Assembly: GCA_963589005.1 (NCBI GenBank)
Contig: CAVAJR010000003.1
Coordinates: forward strand, 57,575 to 121,574
Direction: 5' to 3'
DNA length: 64,000 bases
From: RGIG5612 sp963589005
GTDB taxonomy: Bacteria; Bacillota; Clostridia; Lachnospirales; Lachnospiraceae
Position 1 is the first letter of the stretch. Each line of letters starts with the position of its first letter. Below the pieces are notes generated by a model. The model was not told the origin of the DNA and made no database searches. It saw nothing but the letters and a program-made list of their open reading frames with translations. This document shows, in pieces, positions 25,318 through 34,295 of the stretch. The position numbers were made by a program, and so were the translations under genes.

Positions 25318-26295
25318 ATGAAAAAGGTTTTAAGTGTATTACTTGCAGCAGTTTTGACATTATCAGTATTTGCTACTACGGCATTTGCAGATGAGGCTAA
25401 GACAGTTGAACCAAACGGAATGAAGGTTACAGCATTGTTCTTCAGTCTTGAAGGCGAATTCTTCCAGATGTTTGATGGTTTGTTAAGGGAAGAACTTGAG
25501 AGCAAGGGATATGAGTATGAGAGCCAGTCATCCAATCTGGATCCTATTACGATGTGTGAGCAGATTGAAAATGCAGCAATTTCAGGAACAGATCTTATCT
25601 GGACATGGGCAGTATCAGGCGAGGCGATCGCAGACACCTGCCACCGCGTTCGTGAAGATTACGGCGTAAAGATCTACAGCTTTGTTCAGTATCCGGGTGA
25701 AGGCAATGTTGATGTATTCCGCGGAACGGATGAAACAGAATGTGGACATAAGATTGCTGAAATGGCTATGGATTGGGCTGATGCTAAAGAATACAAAGAA
25801 GACGGTTCTATCAAGGCTCTTGTACTTGGAAACGAAGATTCAACACAGCAGAAGGAACGTTTTGAAGCAGTTCAGGAAAAGTTAGCAGAAGATCCGAGAT
25901 TTGAGATCCTTGAAGCAGTTTCACTTGAGGCTTCTACTGTTGCAGCTCAGAATACATCTGAGAATATGTTCAACAAATACGACCATATTGATTGTGTGAT
26001 CACACCGGCCGGAGAGATGGCACTGGGAGTTGTTGCTTATACACATTCAGAGTCCAGCCCTGTTGATTTCAAGGATGTTGCCGTATTCGGAACAGAGCTT
26101 AATGAAGAAATAGCTAATTACATTAAGGACGGTTCTATTATCGGAACTATCATGAATGGCGGAGTACCTGCTGAAAATGTAAAGGCACAGGCAGAACAGA
26201 TTGATAAACTTCTTAAGGGTGAAGAAGTAGAAGCTTTCTCAGGCGTTGACCTTGCTAAGGTTACTATCGATAATTTGGAACAGTTTGGTTATTAA
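25318..26295 (+). CDS. Sugar ABC transporter substrate-binding protein 1
   Basis: A 325-residue Peripla_BP_4-type binding protein for an RbsA/RbsC-type importer. Signal peptide about 1-22 (MKKVLSVLLAAVLTLSVF..AFA). The mature part alternates alpha/beta lobes, with WTWAVSGEA and CVITPAGEMALG in the usual ligand-cleft positions. No Cys is present near the signal cleavage site, so it is not a normal lipoprotein. The start is ATG 25318 after AAGGAGGAG; longer upstream readings lack a signal peptide at the terminus. First gene of a binding protein-ATPase-permease set. The sugar bound cannot be read from sequence. Confidence 0.9.
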   Translation: MKKVLSVLLAAVLTLSVFATTAFADEAKTVEPNGMKVTALFFSLEGEFFQMFDGLLREELESKGYEYESQSSNLDPITMCEQIENAAISGTDLIWTWAVSGEAIADTCHRVREDYGVKIYSFVQYPGEGNVDVFRGTDETECGHKIAEMAMDWADAKEYKEDGSIKALVLGNEDSTQQKERFEAVQEKLAEDPRFEILEAVSLEASTVAAQNTSENMFNKYDHIDCVITPAGEMALGVVAYTHSESSPVDFKDVAVFGTELNEEIANYIKDGSIIGTIMNGGVPAENVKAQAEQIDKLLKGEEVEAFSGVDLAKVTIDNLEQFGY

Positions 26296-26335
26296 TGAAT
26301 AAGTTGATATCATGAATTCCTTACAAATGACAGAT

Positions 26336-26357
26336 CTGCCGGCTTTTATGCCGGCAG
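26336..26357 (+). terminator. Intercistronic hairpin after binding protein 1
   Basis: Perfect CTGCCGGC / GCCGGCAG stem with a 6-base loop and no T-run. Such hairpins after binding-protein genes usually give partial termination or protect the upstream message. Confidence 0.6.
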
Positions 26358-26386
26358 AAATCCTATAAAGAAAGGTGAATTTTGAT

Positions 26387-27865
26387 ATGAGCAGCGAATC
26401 AGCATTGCGACTTAATCATATAACCAAAAAATATCCCGGTGTTATCGCGCTGAATGATGTTTCATTTGAATTACTAAAAGGCGAGGTTCATGCCATAGTC
26501 GGAGAAAATGGCGCAGGCAAGTCAACACTTATTAAGTGCTTGTGCGGTGCGATCACTCCTGAGGAGGGCACAATAGAAATAGATGGACAGACATATAAAG
26601 GCATGAACCCTAAACTGTCCAGAGAACATGGCGTTGAAGTTGTTTATCAGGAGTTAAACCTTATAGACGGACTTACAGTTGCTGAAAATGTATGCTTTGG
26701 AGCCAGGTATGGCAAACTGGTTAATTTTAAGCTTATTAACCAGAAAACCCAGGAGGTCTTTAAGAGGCTTAATGTGCATATTGATCCTAAAAAATTGGTT
26801 ATGCATCTGTCAACGGCGCAGCAGCAGCTGGTGGAGATAGCTAAGTCTGTCTCTAAGGATGTTAAGGTTCTTATCCTTGATGAGCCAACAGCACCGCTTA
26901 CTACGGACGATGTGGACATACTTTTTGATATTATCCGAATGCTTAAGGCCAAAGGCGTATCCATAGTTTATATTTCTCATAGGTTAGATGAAATATTTGA
27001 AATAGCTGATCGTGTAACGGTTATGAGAGATGGTCAGTATGTTACGACGCTTAATACTAAGGATACCAACAGAGATGAATTGATTAAATACATGGTAGGC
27101 CGTGAGCTGAAGGACATATATCCTGCCAATCCTTATGTTACAGATGAGCCGATGCTTGAACTTATCAATGTATGCGGTAACGGTGATAAGGATATCAGCC
27201 TTCACATAAACAAGGGGGAAATTGTAGGTCTGGCAGGACTTGTGGGTGCAGGAAGAACAGAGCTTGCCAGAGTTCTCTTCGGTGCCGACAAGAAGGAATC
27301 AGGAACCATCAAGCTGGATAAAAAGGAAGTACATATTTCTAATCCGGGTCAGGCTATCAAGTTGGGAATAGGTTTGATCCCTGAGGACAGAAAAAGACAG
27401 GGAACTATCCTTAGTTATGGCATAGACTGGAATATAGCTCTTACACATTTGCCTAGAATATCCAAGGGTATAGTCGTACAGAATAAGATCGTACAGGAGG
27501 AGGCTGATGAATTCATTCAAAAGCTTAAGATAAAGACTCCGAGCAGAAAACAGTTAGTCAGAAACTTAAGCGGCGGCAATCAGCAAAAGGTTGTTTTGGC
27601 CCGTACTCTGGTTAATGATTCGAAGCTGGTAATATTCGACGAACCTACGAGGGGTATTGATGTTGGCGCCAGAGCTGAGATCTATAATCTTATATCAGAC
27701 CTGGCAGCCCAAGGGAAGGCAGTTTTAATGATCAGTTCTGATATGGAAGAGCTGATAGGCATGTCTGACAGAATATATGCACTGGCAGACGGCAGGATTA
27801 CCGGAGAACTTAAGAAGTCAGAATTCACTCAGGAAGGCATTCTTGCACTGATGTCCATGGAGTAG
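26387..27865 (+). CDS. Sugar ABC transporter ATP-binding protein 1 (RbsA/MglA type)
   Basis: A 492-residue double ATPase. First domain: Walker A GENGAGKST, signature LSTAQQQLVEIAK, Walker B LILDEPTAPL. Second domain: the degenerate Walker A typical of RbsA (GLVGAGRTEL), signature LSGGNQQKVVLAR and Walker B IFDEPTRGID. All expected motifs are present, in contrast to the pseudo-ABC protein at 23673. ATG 26387 lies 9 bases after AAAGGTG. Membrane-associated; it energises the permease encoded 12 bases downstream. Confidence 0.95.
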   Translation: MSSESALRLNHITKKYPGVIALNDVSFELLKGEVHAIVGENGAGKSTLIKCLCGAITPEEGTIEIDGQTYKGMNPKLSREHGVEVVYQELNLIDGLTVAENVCFGARYGKLVNFKLINQKTQEVFKRLNVHIDPKKLVMHLSTAQQQLVEIAKSVSKDVKVLILDEPTAPLTTDDVDILFDIIRMLKAKGVSIVYISHRLDEIFEIADRVTVMRDGQYVTTLNTKDTNRDELIKYMVGRELKDIYPANPYVTDEPMLELINVCGNGDKDISLHINKGEIVGLAGLVGAGRTELARVLFGADKKESGTIKLDKKEVHISNPGQAIKLGIGLIPEDRKRQGTILSYGIDWNIALTHLPRISKGIVVQNKIVQEEADEFIQKLKIKTPSRKQLVRNLSGGNQQKVVLARTLVNDSKLVIFDEPTRGIDVGARAEIYNLISDLAAQGKAVLMISSDMEELIGMSDRIYALADGRITGELKKSEFTQEGILALMSME

Positions 27866-27877
27866 AGGGAGAATGAG

Positions 27878-28843
27878 ATGAAAGGTGTTATTAAAGTTGT
27901 AGAGAGATTTTATATCTTGATTTTGCTGATCATATGTATTGTGTTTTTTTCAATATTTGCCAAAAACTTCTTTACATGGAACAACCTGGTTAATATTTTA
28001 GTCCAGAATTCATATCTGATCATTGCAACGATAGGCATTGCCATGATCATGATAAGCTCAGGTGCCGACCTGTCGGTTTCGTTTCAGATAGGTATTGTAA
28101 GTATCGTATTAGGCAAATTGCTTACCAAAGCGAATGTACCTGTCGTATTTGCAATATTGATCGCGCTTGCGTTAGGCGCACTGTTAGGTTCCATAAATGG
28201 CTTCTGCGCTATTAAATTGAAGGTTCATCCGATGGTTGCAACAATGGCAACCATGACCATCTACCAGGGTATTGCATATGTTTGGTCTAATTCAGAGACA
28301 TATTTTAATTTCCCTGATGCATTTAAGAAGATCGGACAGGGCAAATTATTCGGTCAGATCCCTATATGTGTAGTCATCATGATAGTATGCGTTATCATCG
28401 GATGGTTTCTTATGAATAAGACGTATTTCGGCAGATTTATTTATTCCATCGGTGGAAATGAAGAGGCAACACGACTTGCTGGTATTAATACCAAACGAGT
28501 TCGTATGCTGATATTCCTTACAGCCGGTATTTTCGTTGGAATATCTGCTATAGTGCTTACCTCCCGTACAGGTTCAGCAAGCGCTGGTATCGCATCAGAT
28601 GCCATGTTCTCTTGCTTTACTGCATGTATATTAGGAGGTATATCCTTCTCAGGCGGCGGAGGAAACGTGCTCAGTGTAATACTTTCAGTATTGATAATCG
28701 GTGTTCTGTCCAATGGCATTCAGATGATGGGCGGTTCGATCTACGTTCAGTATATTGTCAAGGGCATCCTGCTTGTAGGTGCTATTGCTTATGATAACTT
28801 CCAGAAGAATCTGCGGCTGAAGGAAAATGCTAAGGCTGCGTAA
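27878..28843 (+). CDS. Sugar ABC transporter permease 1 (RbsC type)
   Basis: A 321-residue BPD_transp_2 permease with 8-10 hydrophobic helices, the AGINTKRVRMLIFLTAG coupling region after GGNEEATRL, and the late ILGGISFSGGGGN motif of ribose/xylose-type permeases. It forms the channel with binding protein 1 and ATPase 1. Repeat R2 starts 12 bases after the stop, and the next gene is convergent. Confidence 0.95.
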   Translation: MKGVIKVVERFYILILLIICIVFFSIFAKNFFTWNNLVNILVQNSYLIIATIGIAMIMISSGADLSVSFQIGIVSIVLGKLLTKANVPVVFAILIALALGALLGSINGFCAIKLKVHPMVATMATMTIYQGIAYVWSNSETYFNFPDAFKKIGQGKLFGQIPICVVIMIVCVIIGWFLMNKTYFGRFIYSIGGNEEATRLAGINTKRVRMLIFLTAGIFVGISAIVLTSRTGSASAGIASDAMFSCFTACILGGISFSGGGGNVLSVILSVLIIGVLSNGIQMMGGSIYVQYIVKGILLVGAIAYDNFQKNLRLKENAKAA

Positions 28844-28855
28844 AGCATGGATCGA

Positions 28856-28947
28856 AATTGAAACTGCCGGGTATCGTGAACTTAGGCGTGCATCCACTAT
28901 TCGAAAACATCTAAACAGTGGCTGCGCCGTCCCGGTACCCAGCAATT
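28856..28947 (+). repeat. Structured intercistronic repeat, copy R2
   Basis: Closest relative of R1. Closing pair AATTG (28856-28860) / CAATT (28943-28947), then CTG and GGGTA against TACCC and CAG where R1 has GCC and GGC, a compensating change. Inner pairs GGCG (28885-28888) / CGCC (28925-28928) and CCACT / AGTGG. It lies between a plus-strand permease and a minus-strand regulator, so it is not a 5' leader here. Confidence 0.8.
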
Positions 28948-28980
28948 ATTATTTTGGTGCGGTATATATGCAGATATGTA

Positions 28981-31479
28981 TTAACCAAACGGAATGAATT
29001 CCAGCAGTAAAACGCCGTGCGCCGGAACCTCCTCAGCGAGGACAAGCACGTCAACATTATTATGAAGAGAGTAGTTCACATGCGGAACGGAGCTTTCTCT
29101 CAGATAGTCTTCCATTTCCTTATGGAGTGTGGCAGGAGATCCTGCTTCACTCCATAAATCATATGCAGAACCGTAGGAACGGTTCACCTCAGAACGTCTG
29201 ACATAATAATTGCCATTTGGCAGATTCAGCATAATATTTACATACAGATTATCGGTGTTATATATCTGATAACGCCTGGATTCATCCATGGCTGACTGGT
29301 CGTTTGAAGAAAACATATGATCAAATTTGGCCAGATTATAAATCAGCAGATGAAAACGTCCATTTGCTTCTGTAAAAACATAATTTGGACCTATCTTTAA
29401 AATATTGGTGCTTAGCCGATTGATAAGCAGCAAGGCATTATAGCTTGCTTTTCTGAGACCGTGATAATCCAGAAGCCCCGGACCGCCGGTGAACATACGG
29501 CTCTCAGGAAAGGCATCTTCATGAATATCAGACAGGGTCCAGAAACACATGGCTGTATAAAGTCCGATATTTGAAATCAATGTATGACATATGTACGGAC
29601 CCATATAACAGGTATCACGGATCAGATCCTTCGGAAGAAATGATAGATTCCAGTCAGAAACAATTACATCCAGACTTCTGAAGCCTGTTCTGTTCATAAT
29701 CTGATGAATGGTCTGCAAGTGAGCATGAATAAGATTCTGGTTGGTAATAGAATAATTTTCTGCATGAATCTTGAGAAATGTATCATGCTGTGATTCTGCT
29801 TCAATTGGTTCTGTACCATATACATGAAAGTCAACAAATGACGGAAATATATGATTTGCATAACAAAACTGGAAGAAATTCTCATACCATGGAAATCCGT
29901 TAAAGGTAGAGAAGTTGGCACTTCCGAATTTAATACTGGCGTCAACTGATTTTATGGCGTCATATGTTATCTTATAGAATTTGAAAAATTCCTCCTGGGA
30001 TTCATTCCAGTATGCATTCTTCATCTTCAGGTCAGGAGATGTCCAGAATGTAAACATCCATTTCTGAACCTCTGATAATCCGTAGCGTTCAATATAGTGG
30101 GTTAAAAATGCCATGATCAGATCACGCCACAGATTGTAATCCTTAGGCATGCTTACGTTCGGTTTATATAAAACGCCGGAATATTGTTTTTTAGATGCCA
30201 TGCGCTCAGGCATATATCCCAGCTCCGGAAATGGAGTGACACCGATGGATAATATAAAGTCAAATATAACATCCAGAGAATGCCAGCTATAGATAGGCCC
30301 GCGCACTTCATCTTCATAATAAATATTCAGATCATCAGAAAAAATATCCCTTATACGCAGGTGCGTAAATCCCAATTCGTTTTTGCTTTGCCTTATTTGT
30401 TCCTGCACTTCACTTCTTAAAACAGAATATGCACGTCCGCAGGACAGCATGTTTATATAACTGTGCCTTAAACTGTTGTCGCTGTAATGGGAGGCATCTA
30501 TTTCTATTGTCTGCTGATGTCTGACTTGATTTGGGTAACTGGATTGAGACTGTCCGTTGATATCAGACTGCAGGAATTGCCGAAAATAAGAGAAGATTCC
30601 TACAGAGTCGCTAAATTCTGATCTGTCAAATGCTTCTCTTGCTTCATTTGTATCATAATGACGATTGTTTCGCCGGTATTCCATAGGTGTGCATTTGTAT
30701 AATTTTTTAAAGGCAATTGAGTAAGTTTTGTGAGAATGAAATCCGCTGTTCAGGGCAATATTTAAAATACTGTTGTCAGTATATATCAGGTCATAAAGTG
30801 AACTGTTTATACGATAGTTTGACAGATATTCAACGAAGCCGGTGCCGAATTGCTTATGAAAATATGACGAAAAATACTGCGGGTGCAGACCTAATTCCTT
30901 GGCAATCTGCGTAACTGCTATGTCATTTTTGTAATGATCCTGTATATAAGATAATATCTCGGTACGCCGGTCTGAAGATGATAATTTTTTGCCGGCTGCT
31001 TCGTCAGAGAGTATCCCGAAATTTTCAAATATAACATTTGCCATATGCGTTGCAGCAGACAGGAGCCGGATGCGGGTGCAGAATTCGGTTTTCAGATTGT
31101 TGAAGATGATCGTAGAAAAATCCACGCATAATTGTATATAAATTTGATTAGATAAATTGGCAGACAAATGGTGCTGGCTTAATTTAAGATCAGATAAGTT
31201 GTTGCATAACTGAGACAGATAAGGTTCATCTATTGAAATGAATAAGACAAGGGCGTCTTCACTGGAATAAACAAATGAGAAGCTCTGCATCGGAAGAAAG
31301 AAGAAGATATCATGCTGATGAAACTCCCTCCTGCGCATCTCATAGTGAATTGTGACCTGACCTGATAGGATAACGCCAACAAGAAGATTAGGCGACCATT
31401 GAAGTTCAGGCGTGAATTTTTGAGCTACTTTTTGCTCGAACGGAAGCGCCTGTTTATTGCTTATGTAATCGAAAATCAT
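28981..31479 (-). CDS. AraC-type regulator fused to GH39-like domain (copy C)
   Basis: An 832-residue third paralogue: cupin-like N-terminus, AraC helix-turn-helix pair (IAVTQIAKELGLHPQYFSSYF; ILNIALNSGFHSHKTYSIAF), then a full GH39 fold ending in the beta-sandwich with RSYGSAYDLW. Both catalytic glutamates are replaced: WNEP reads WTSP (Ser481) and the nucleophile segment reads SDWN (Asp609). This makes hydrolysis very unlikely. The start is set at 31479 because AAGGAGAA lies just upstream; an in-frame ATG six codons earlier lacks one. It is divergent from the second importer and convergent with the first, so it may control either (inference). Confidence 0.87.
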   Translation of the reverse strand: MIFDYISNKQALPFEQKVAQKFTPELQWSPNLLVGVILSGQVTIHYEMRRREFHQHDIFFFLPMQSFSFVYSSEDALVLFISIDEPYLSQLCNNLSDLKLSQHHLSANLSNQIYIQLCVDFSTIIFNNLKTEFCTRIRLLSAATHMANVIFENFGILSDEAAGKKLSSSDRRTEILSYIQDHYKNDIAVTQIAKELGLHPQYFSSYFHKQFGTGFVEYLSNYRINSSLYDLIYTDNSILNIALNSGFHSHKTYSIAFKKLYKCTPMEYRRNNRHYDTNEAREAFDRSEFSDSVGIFSYFRQFLQSDINGQSQSSYPNQVRHQQTIEIDASHYSDNSLRHSYINMLSCGRAYSVLRSEVQEQIRQSKNELGFTHLRIRDIFSDDLNIYYEDEVRGPIYSWHSLDVIFDFILSIGVTPFPELGYMPERMASKKQYSGVLYKPNVSMPKDYNLWRDLIMAFLTHYIERYGLSEVQKWMFTFWTSPDLKMKNAYWNESQEEFFKFYKITYDAIKSVDASIKFGSANFSTFNGFPWYENFFQFCYANHIFPSFVDFHVYGTEPIEAESQHDTFLKIHAENYSITNQNLIHAHLQTIHQIMNRTGFRSLDVIVSDWNLSFLPKDLIRDTCYMGPYICHTLISNIGLYTAMCFWTLSDIHEDAFPESRMFTGGPGLLDYHGLRKASYNALLLINRLSTNILKIGPNYVFTEANGRFHLLIYNLAKFDHMFSSNDQSAMDESRRYQIYNTDNLYVNIMLNLPNGNYYVRRSEVNRSYGSAYDLWSEAGSPATLHKEMEDYLRESSVPHVNYSLHNNVDVLVLAEEVPAHGVLLLEFIPFG

Positions 31480-31739
31480 ACAATTTCTCCTTCTCATATT
31501 ATGATTAGTGGGATTTTAACACAAAAAACACATAAAATATAGAACATTATAACAATGAGTCTCAAAAAATAATAAATCACACTAAAAACATGGAACAAAA
31601 ATAATATTTAAAAAATATATAGATGGTAAAAAAGTTTTGAAAGGTTACAAAAAAGATATAAAAAAGAGCGAAACATTGGCTGAAAATTGGTAAACTTTCT
31701 GCGTAAGAGAGTTTTAGACCTGGTTTTGAGGTGAACAAT

Positions 31740-33248
31740 ATGGCAAAAGGCGAATTAATTTTTGAAGCAAGAGATCTGGTAAAACATTTCGGACCAACGG
31801 TTGCATTAAATCATGTTGACTTTAAGGTTTACCGTGGTCAGATTACCGGATTGATCGGAGAAAATGGTTCCGGAAAATCTACTATTACATCTATTGCTGC
31901 AGGCATGCAGCCGGCTACCAGCGGTGAGATGTTCTTCAAGGGACAGCCGCATAAACCGTCAACTATGATTGAAGGTGCGAAGCTGGGCATCGGCATGATA
32001 GTGCAGGAGCAGGGAACTGTTTCGGGAATATCTGTAGCACAGAATATTTTCCTCGGTGAAGAAAAATTATTTGCAAAGGCAGGGCTTGTAAGTAAACGCA
32101 AAATGAATGCAGAGGCTAAGAAGGCTCTGGAAAATATCGGATTTACCGGAATAGACCCGTCGCTTCCTATAGATGCATTGAATATGCAGGACAGGAAGTT
32201 AGTTGAGATCGCCAAGACTGTATATAACAACCCGGAAATGCTTGTTGTTGATGAGACAACAACAGCACTTTCTCAGCAGGGACGAGACATAATATATGAC
32301 ATTATGAAGAAAATGCGTGATGAGGACAAGGCAGTTGTATTCATCTCCCATGACCTTGAGGAATTAATGGAAGTATGTGATACATTAACAGTTCTTCGAG
32401 ACGGCAATATTATCACGACATTTGATAAGGAAAATTATGATGAAAACGCCATCAAGACGGCTATGATAGGCCGTGAGATGAGCGGAGAATATTATCGTTC
32501 CGATTACGGAACTGCGATCAGCGATGAGGTGGTTCTAAAGGCTGAAAATATAACAACCGGCTCCGGACTTTTGATGAATTTCTCAATGGAGCTTCACAAG
32601 GGAGAAATACTGGGCATCGGAGGATTATCACACTGCGGCATGCATGAGCTTGGCAGAGCATTGTTTGGAGAAGAGAAGCTTCTCGAGGGCAGAGTGATCG
32701 ACTGCAAAACAGGTGATATCATCACATCTGCCAGAAGTGCGCTCCTTCATGGCTACGGATATGTTTCCAAAAACAGAGATACAGAGGCGTTAGTCTTGTC
32801 AGAGAGTATCTCGGATAATATTATGGCAGCCGGATATGACAAGGTGGAGAAGGGAATTTACCTTAGTCCAAGGAAAACCAGAGAATATGTTAATAAACAG
32901 AAGGATTCCCTTTCTATCAAATGTGCTTCCATCAAGCAGGATGTTTCAAGTCTGTCAGGCGGCAATAAGCAAAAGGTAGTATTCGGCAAATGGGTCGGCA
33001 GAGATTGCGATATATTGATATTAGATTGCCCGACTCGTGGCGTAGATATCGGCGTTAAGGCTGCCATGTATCATTTGATCAATGATATGAGAAAGCGTGG
33101 CAAATCAATCGTTATGATTTCTGAGGAACTGCCGGAACTTATAGGAATGAGTGACAGGCTTCTGATCTTAAAGGACGGGCTGAAGACCGGAGAATTAATG
33201 AGGTCTGAAAGCTTAAGCGGCAATGACATTATTGATATGATGATTTAA
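31740..33248 (+). CDS. Sugar ABC transporter ATP-binding protein 2
   Basis: A 502-residue RbsA-type double ATPase. First domain: GENGSGKST, DALNMQDRKLVEIAK and VVDETTTAL. Second domain: a strongly altered Walker A position (GGLSHCGMHEL), a good signature LSGGNKQKVVFGKW, and LILDCPTRGVD, where Cys replaces the catalytic Glu. Probably one functional ATP site, as is common in this group, but the Cys is unusual. ATG 31740 follows GAGGTGA; the GTG at 31731 lies inside that site. It is first in a four-gene transporter operon and divergent from AraC-GH39 copy C; the 260-base A+T-rich spacer must hold both promoters. Confidence 0.93.
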   Translation: MAKGELIFEARDLVKHFGPTVALNHVDFKVYRGQITGLIGENGSGKSTITSIAAGMQPATSGEMFFKGQPHKPSTMIEGAKLGIGMIVQEQGTVSGISVAQNIFLGEEKLFAKAGLVSKRKMNAEAKKALENIGFTGIDPSLPIDALNMQDRKLVEIAKTVYNNPEMLVVDETTTALSQQGRDIIYDIMKKMRDEDKAVVFISHDLEELMEVCDTLTVLRDGNIITTFDKENYDENAIKTAMIGREMSGEYYRSDYGTAISDEVVLKAENITTGSGLLMNFSMELHKGEILGIGGLSHCGMHELGRALFGEEKLLEGRVIDCKTGDIITSARSALLHGYGYVSKNRDTEALVLSESISDNIMAAGYDKVEKGIYLSPRKTREYVNKQKDSLSIKCASIKQDVSSLSGGNKQKVVFGKWVGRDCDILILDCPTRGVDIGVKAAMYHLINDMRKRGKSIVMISEELPELIGMSDRLLILKDGLKTGELMRSESLSGNDIIDMMI

Positions 33249-33263
33249 GGGGGATTTTTGAAA

Positions 33264-34256
33264 ATGGAAAATATTGCAACAAAAAAACAAAAAGCTCCAT
33301 CTAAGTTAAATACTCAGAAAATCAGCAGCCTGGCTCCTGTCATTGGTTTGGTTTTGGTATTGATCGTATTCGAAATACTGACCAAGGGAGTTTTGCTTAC
33401 CTCCAATAATATAATGAATATCATTAAGGACGGTCTGGTAACATCACTTGCTGCAATCGGTGCGGTGTTTGTATTCGGCGCAGGATATTTTGATATGTCT
33501 ATGGGCGGAAGCGTGTGCTTTGCAACAGTATTGGGAGCAATGGCAGGTATTGCCACCGGAAGTATGACTGTAATAATCTTGGTTGTATTTGCGATCAGCC
33601 TTGCTTTCGGATTTGTAAAAGGATTATTCGCCTCTTACATAAATGTTCCGTTCTTTATCTTTACGATTGTTTTGGGTTCTGTAATGTCGTCATTGGTTAT
33701 TACGATACTCGGAACCAAGTCGATCATTAAATTGTCAGATGCAGTTAAGGAATTGCCTGGACTGGATTCTACGCAATATCCTATCGTCTGTGCAATATGC
33801 CTTGCCGTTTTCTTCCTGATCTGCCTGTTCTTGTTCAATTACAGCTCTCTGGGAATTAAGGTTAAGAACCTGGGCGGCAACAAGATTGCAGCAAGACAGA
33901 GCGGCATAAGTTCAACTAAGACTACAATTACAGTATTTATGCTGGCTTCCTTCGGACTTGCACTTGCATCAATATTAACGATGCTCAGAACCAGAACCGT
34001 AGGAACAGGAACTGCCGGAGATTTAGGCAACAATGTTATGGTTGCTCTGGTACTTGGAGGCATGCCGCTGTCCGGCGGCCCGAAATCCAAGATATCGGCA
34101 GGTCTTATAGGTGCAGCAACAATCACTGTCTTAAACAGCGGACTTTCCATCATGGGTCTGAATACGGGACAGATTCAGATCGTTCGCGGAATCGTATTCA
34201 TTGTAGTTGTATTTATTTCTTCTTTCAGCTATCGCGGAAAATTGCTTCCGAGGTAA
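33264..34256 (+). CDS. Sugar ABC transporter permease 2
   Basis: A 330-residue BPD_transp_2 permease with about ten hydrophobic helices and the conserved late segment LVLGGMPLSGGPKSK. ATG 33264 follows AAGGGGGA by 9 bases; a TTG at 33258 is too close to that site. It starts 15 bases after ATPase 2. A second, distinct permease (35493) lies in the same operon, so the channel may be a heterodimer. Confidence 0.93.
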   Translation: MENIATKKQKAPSKLNTQKISSLAPVIGLVLVLIVFEILTKGVLLTSNNIMNIIKDGLVTSLAAIGAVFVFGAGYFDMSMGGSVCFATVLGAMAGIATGSMTVIILVVFAISLAFGFVKGLFASYINVPFFIFTIVLGSVMSSLVITILGTKSIIKLSDAVKELPGLDSTQYPIVCAICLAVFFLICLFLFNYSSLGIKVKNLGGNKIAARQSGISSTKTTITVFMLASFGLALASILTMLRTRTVGTGTAGDLGNNVMVALVLGGMPLSGGPKSKISAGLIGAATITVLNSGLSIMGLNTGQIQIVRGIVFIVVVFISSFSYRGKLLPR

Positions 34257-34295
34257 CATATATCAATTTTTATTAATTATTCAGGAGGGTATAAC

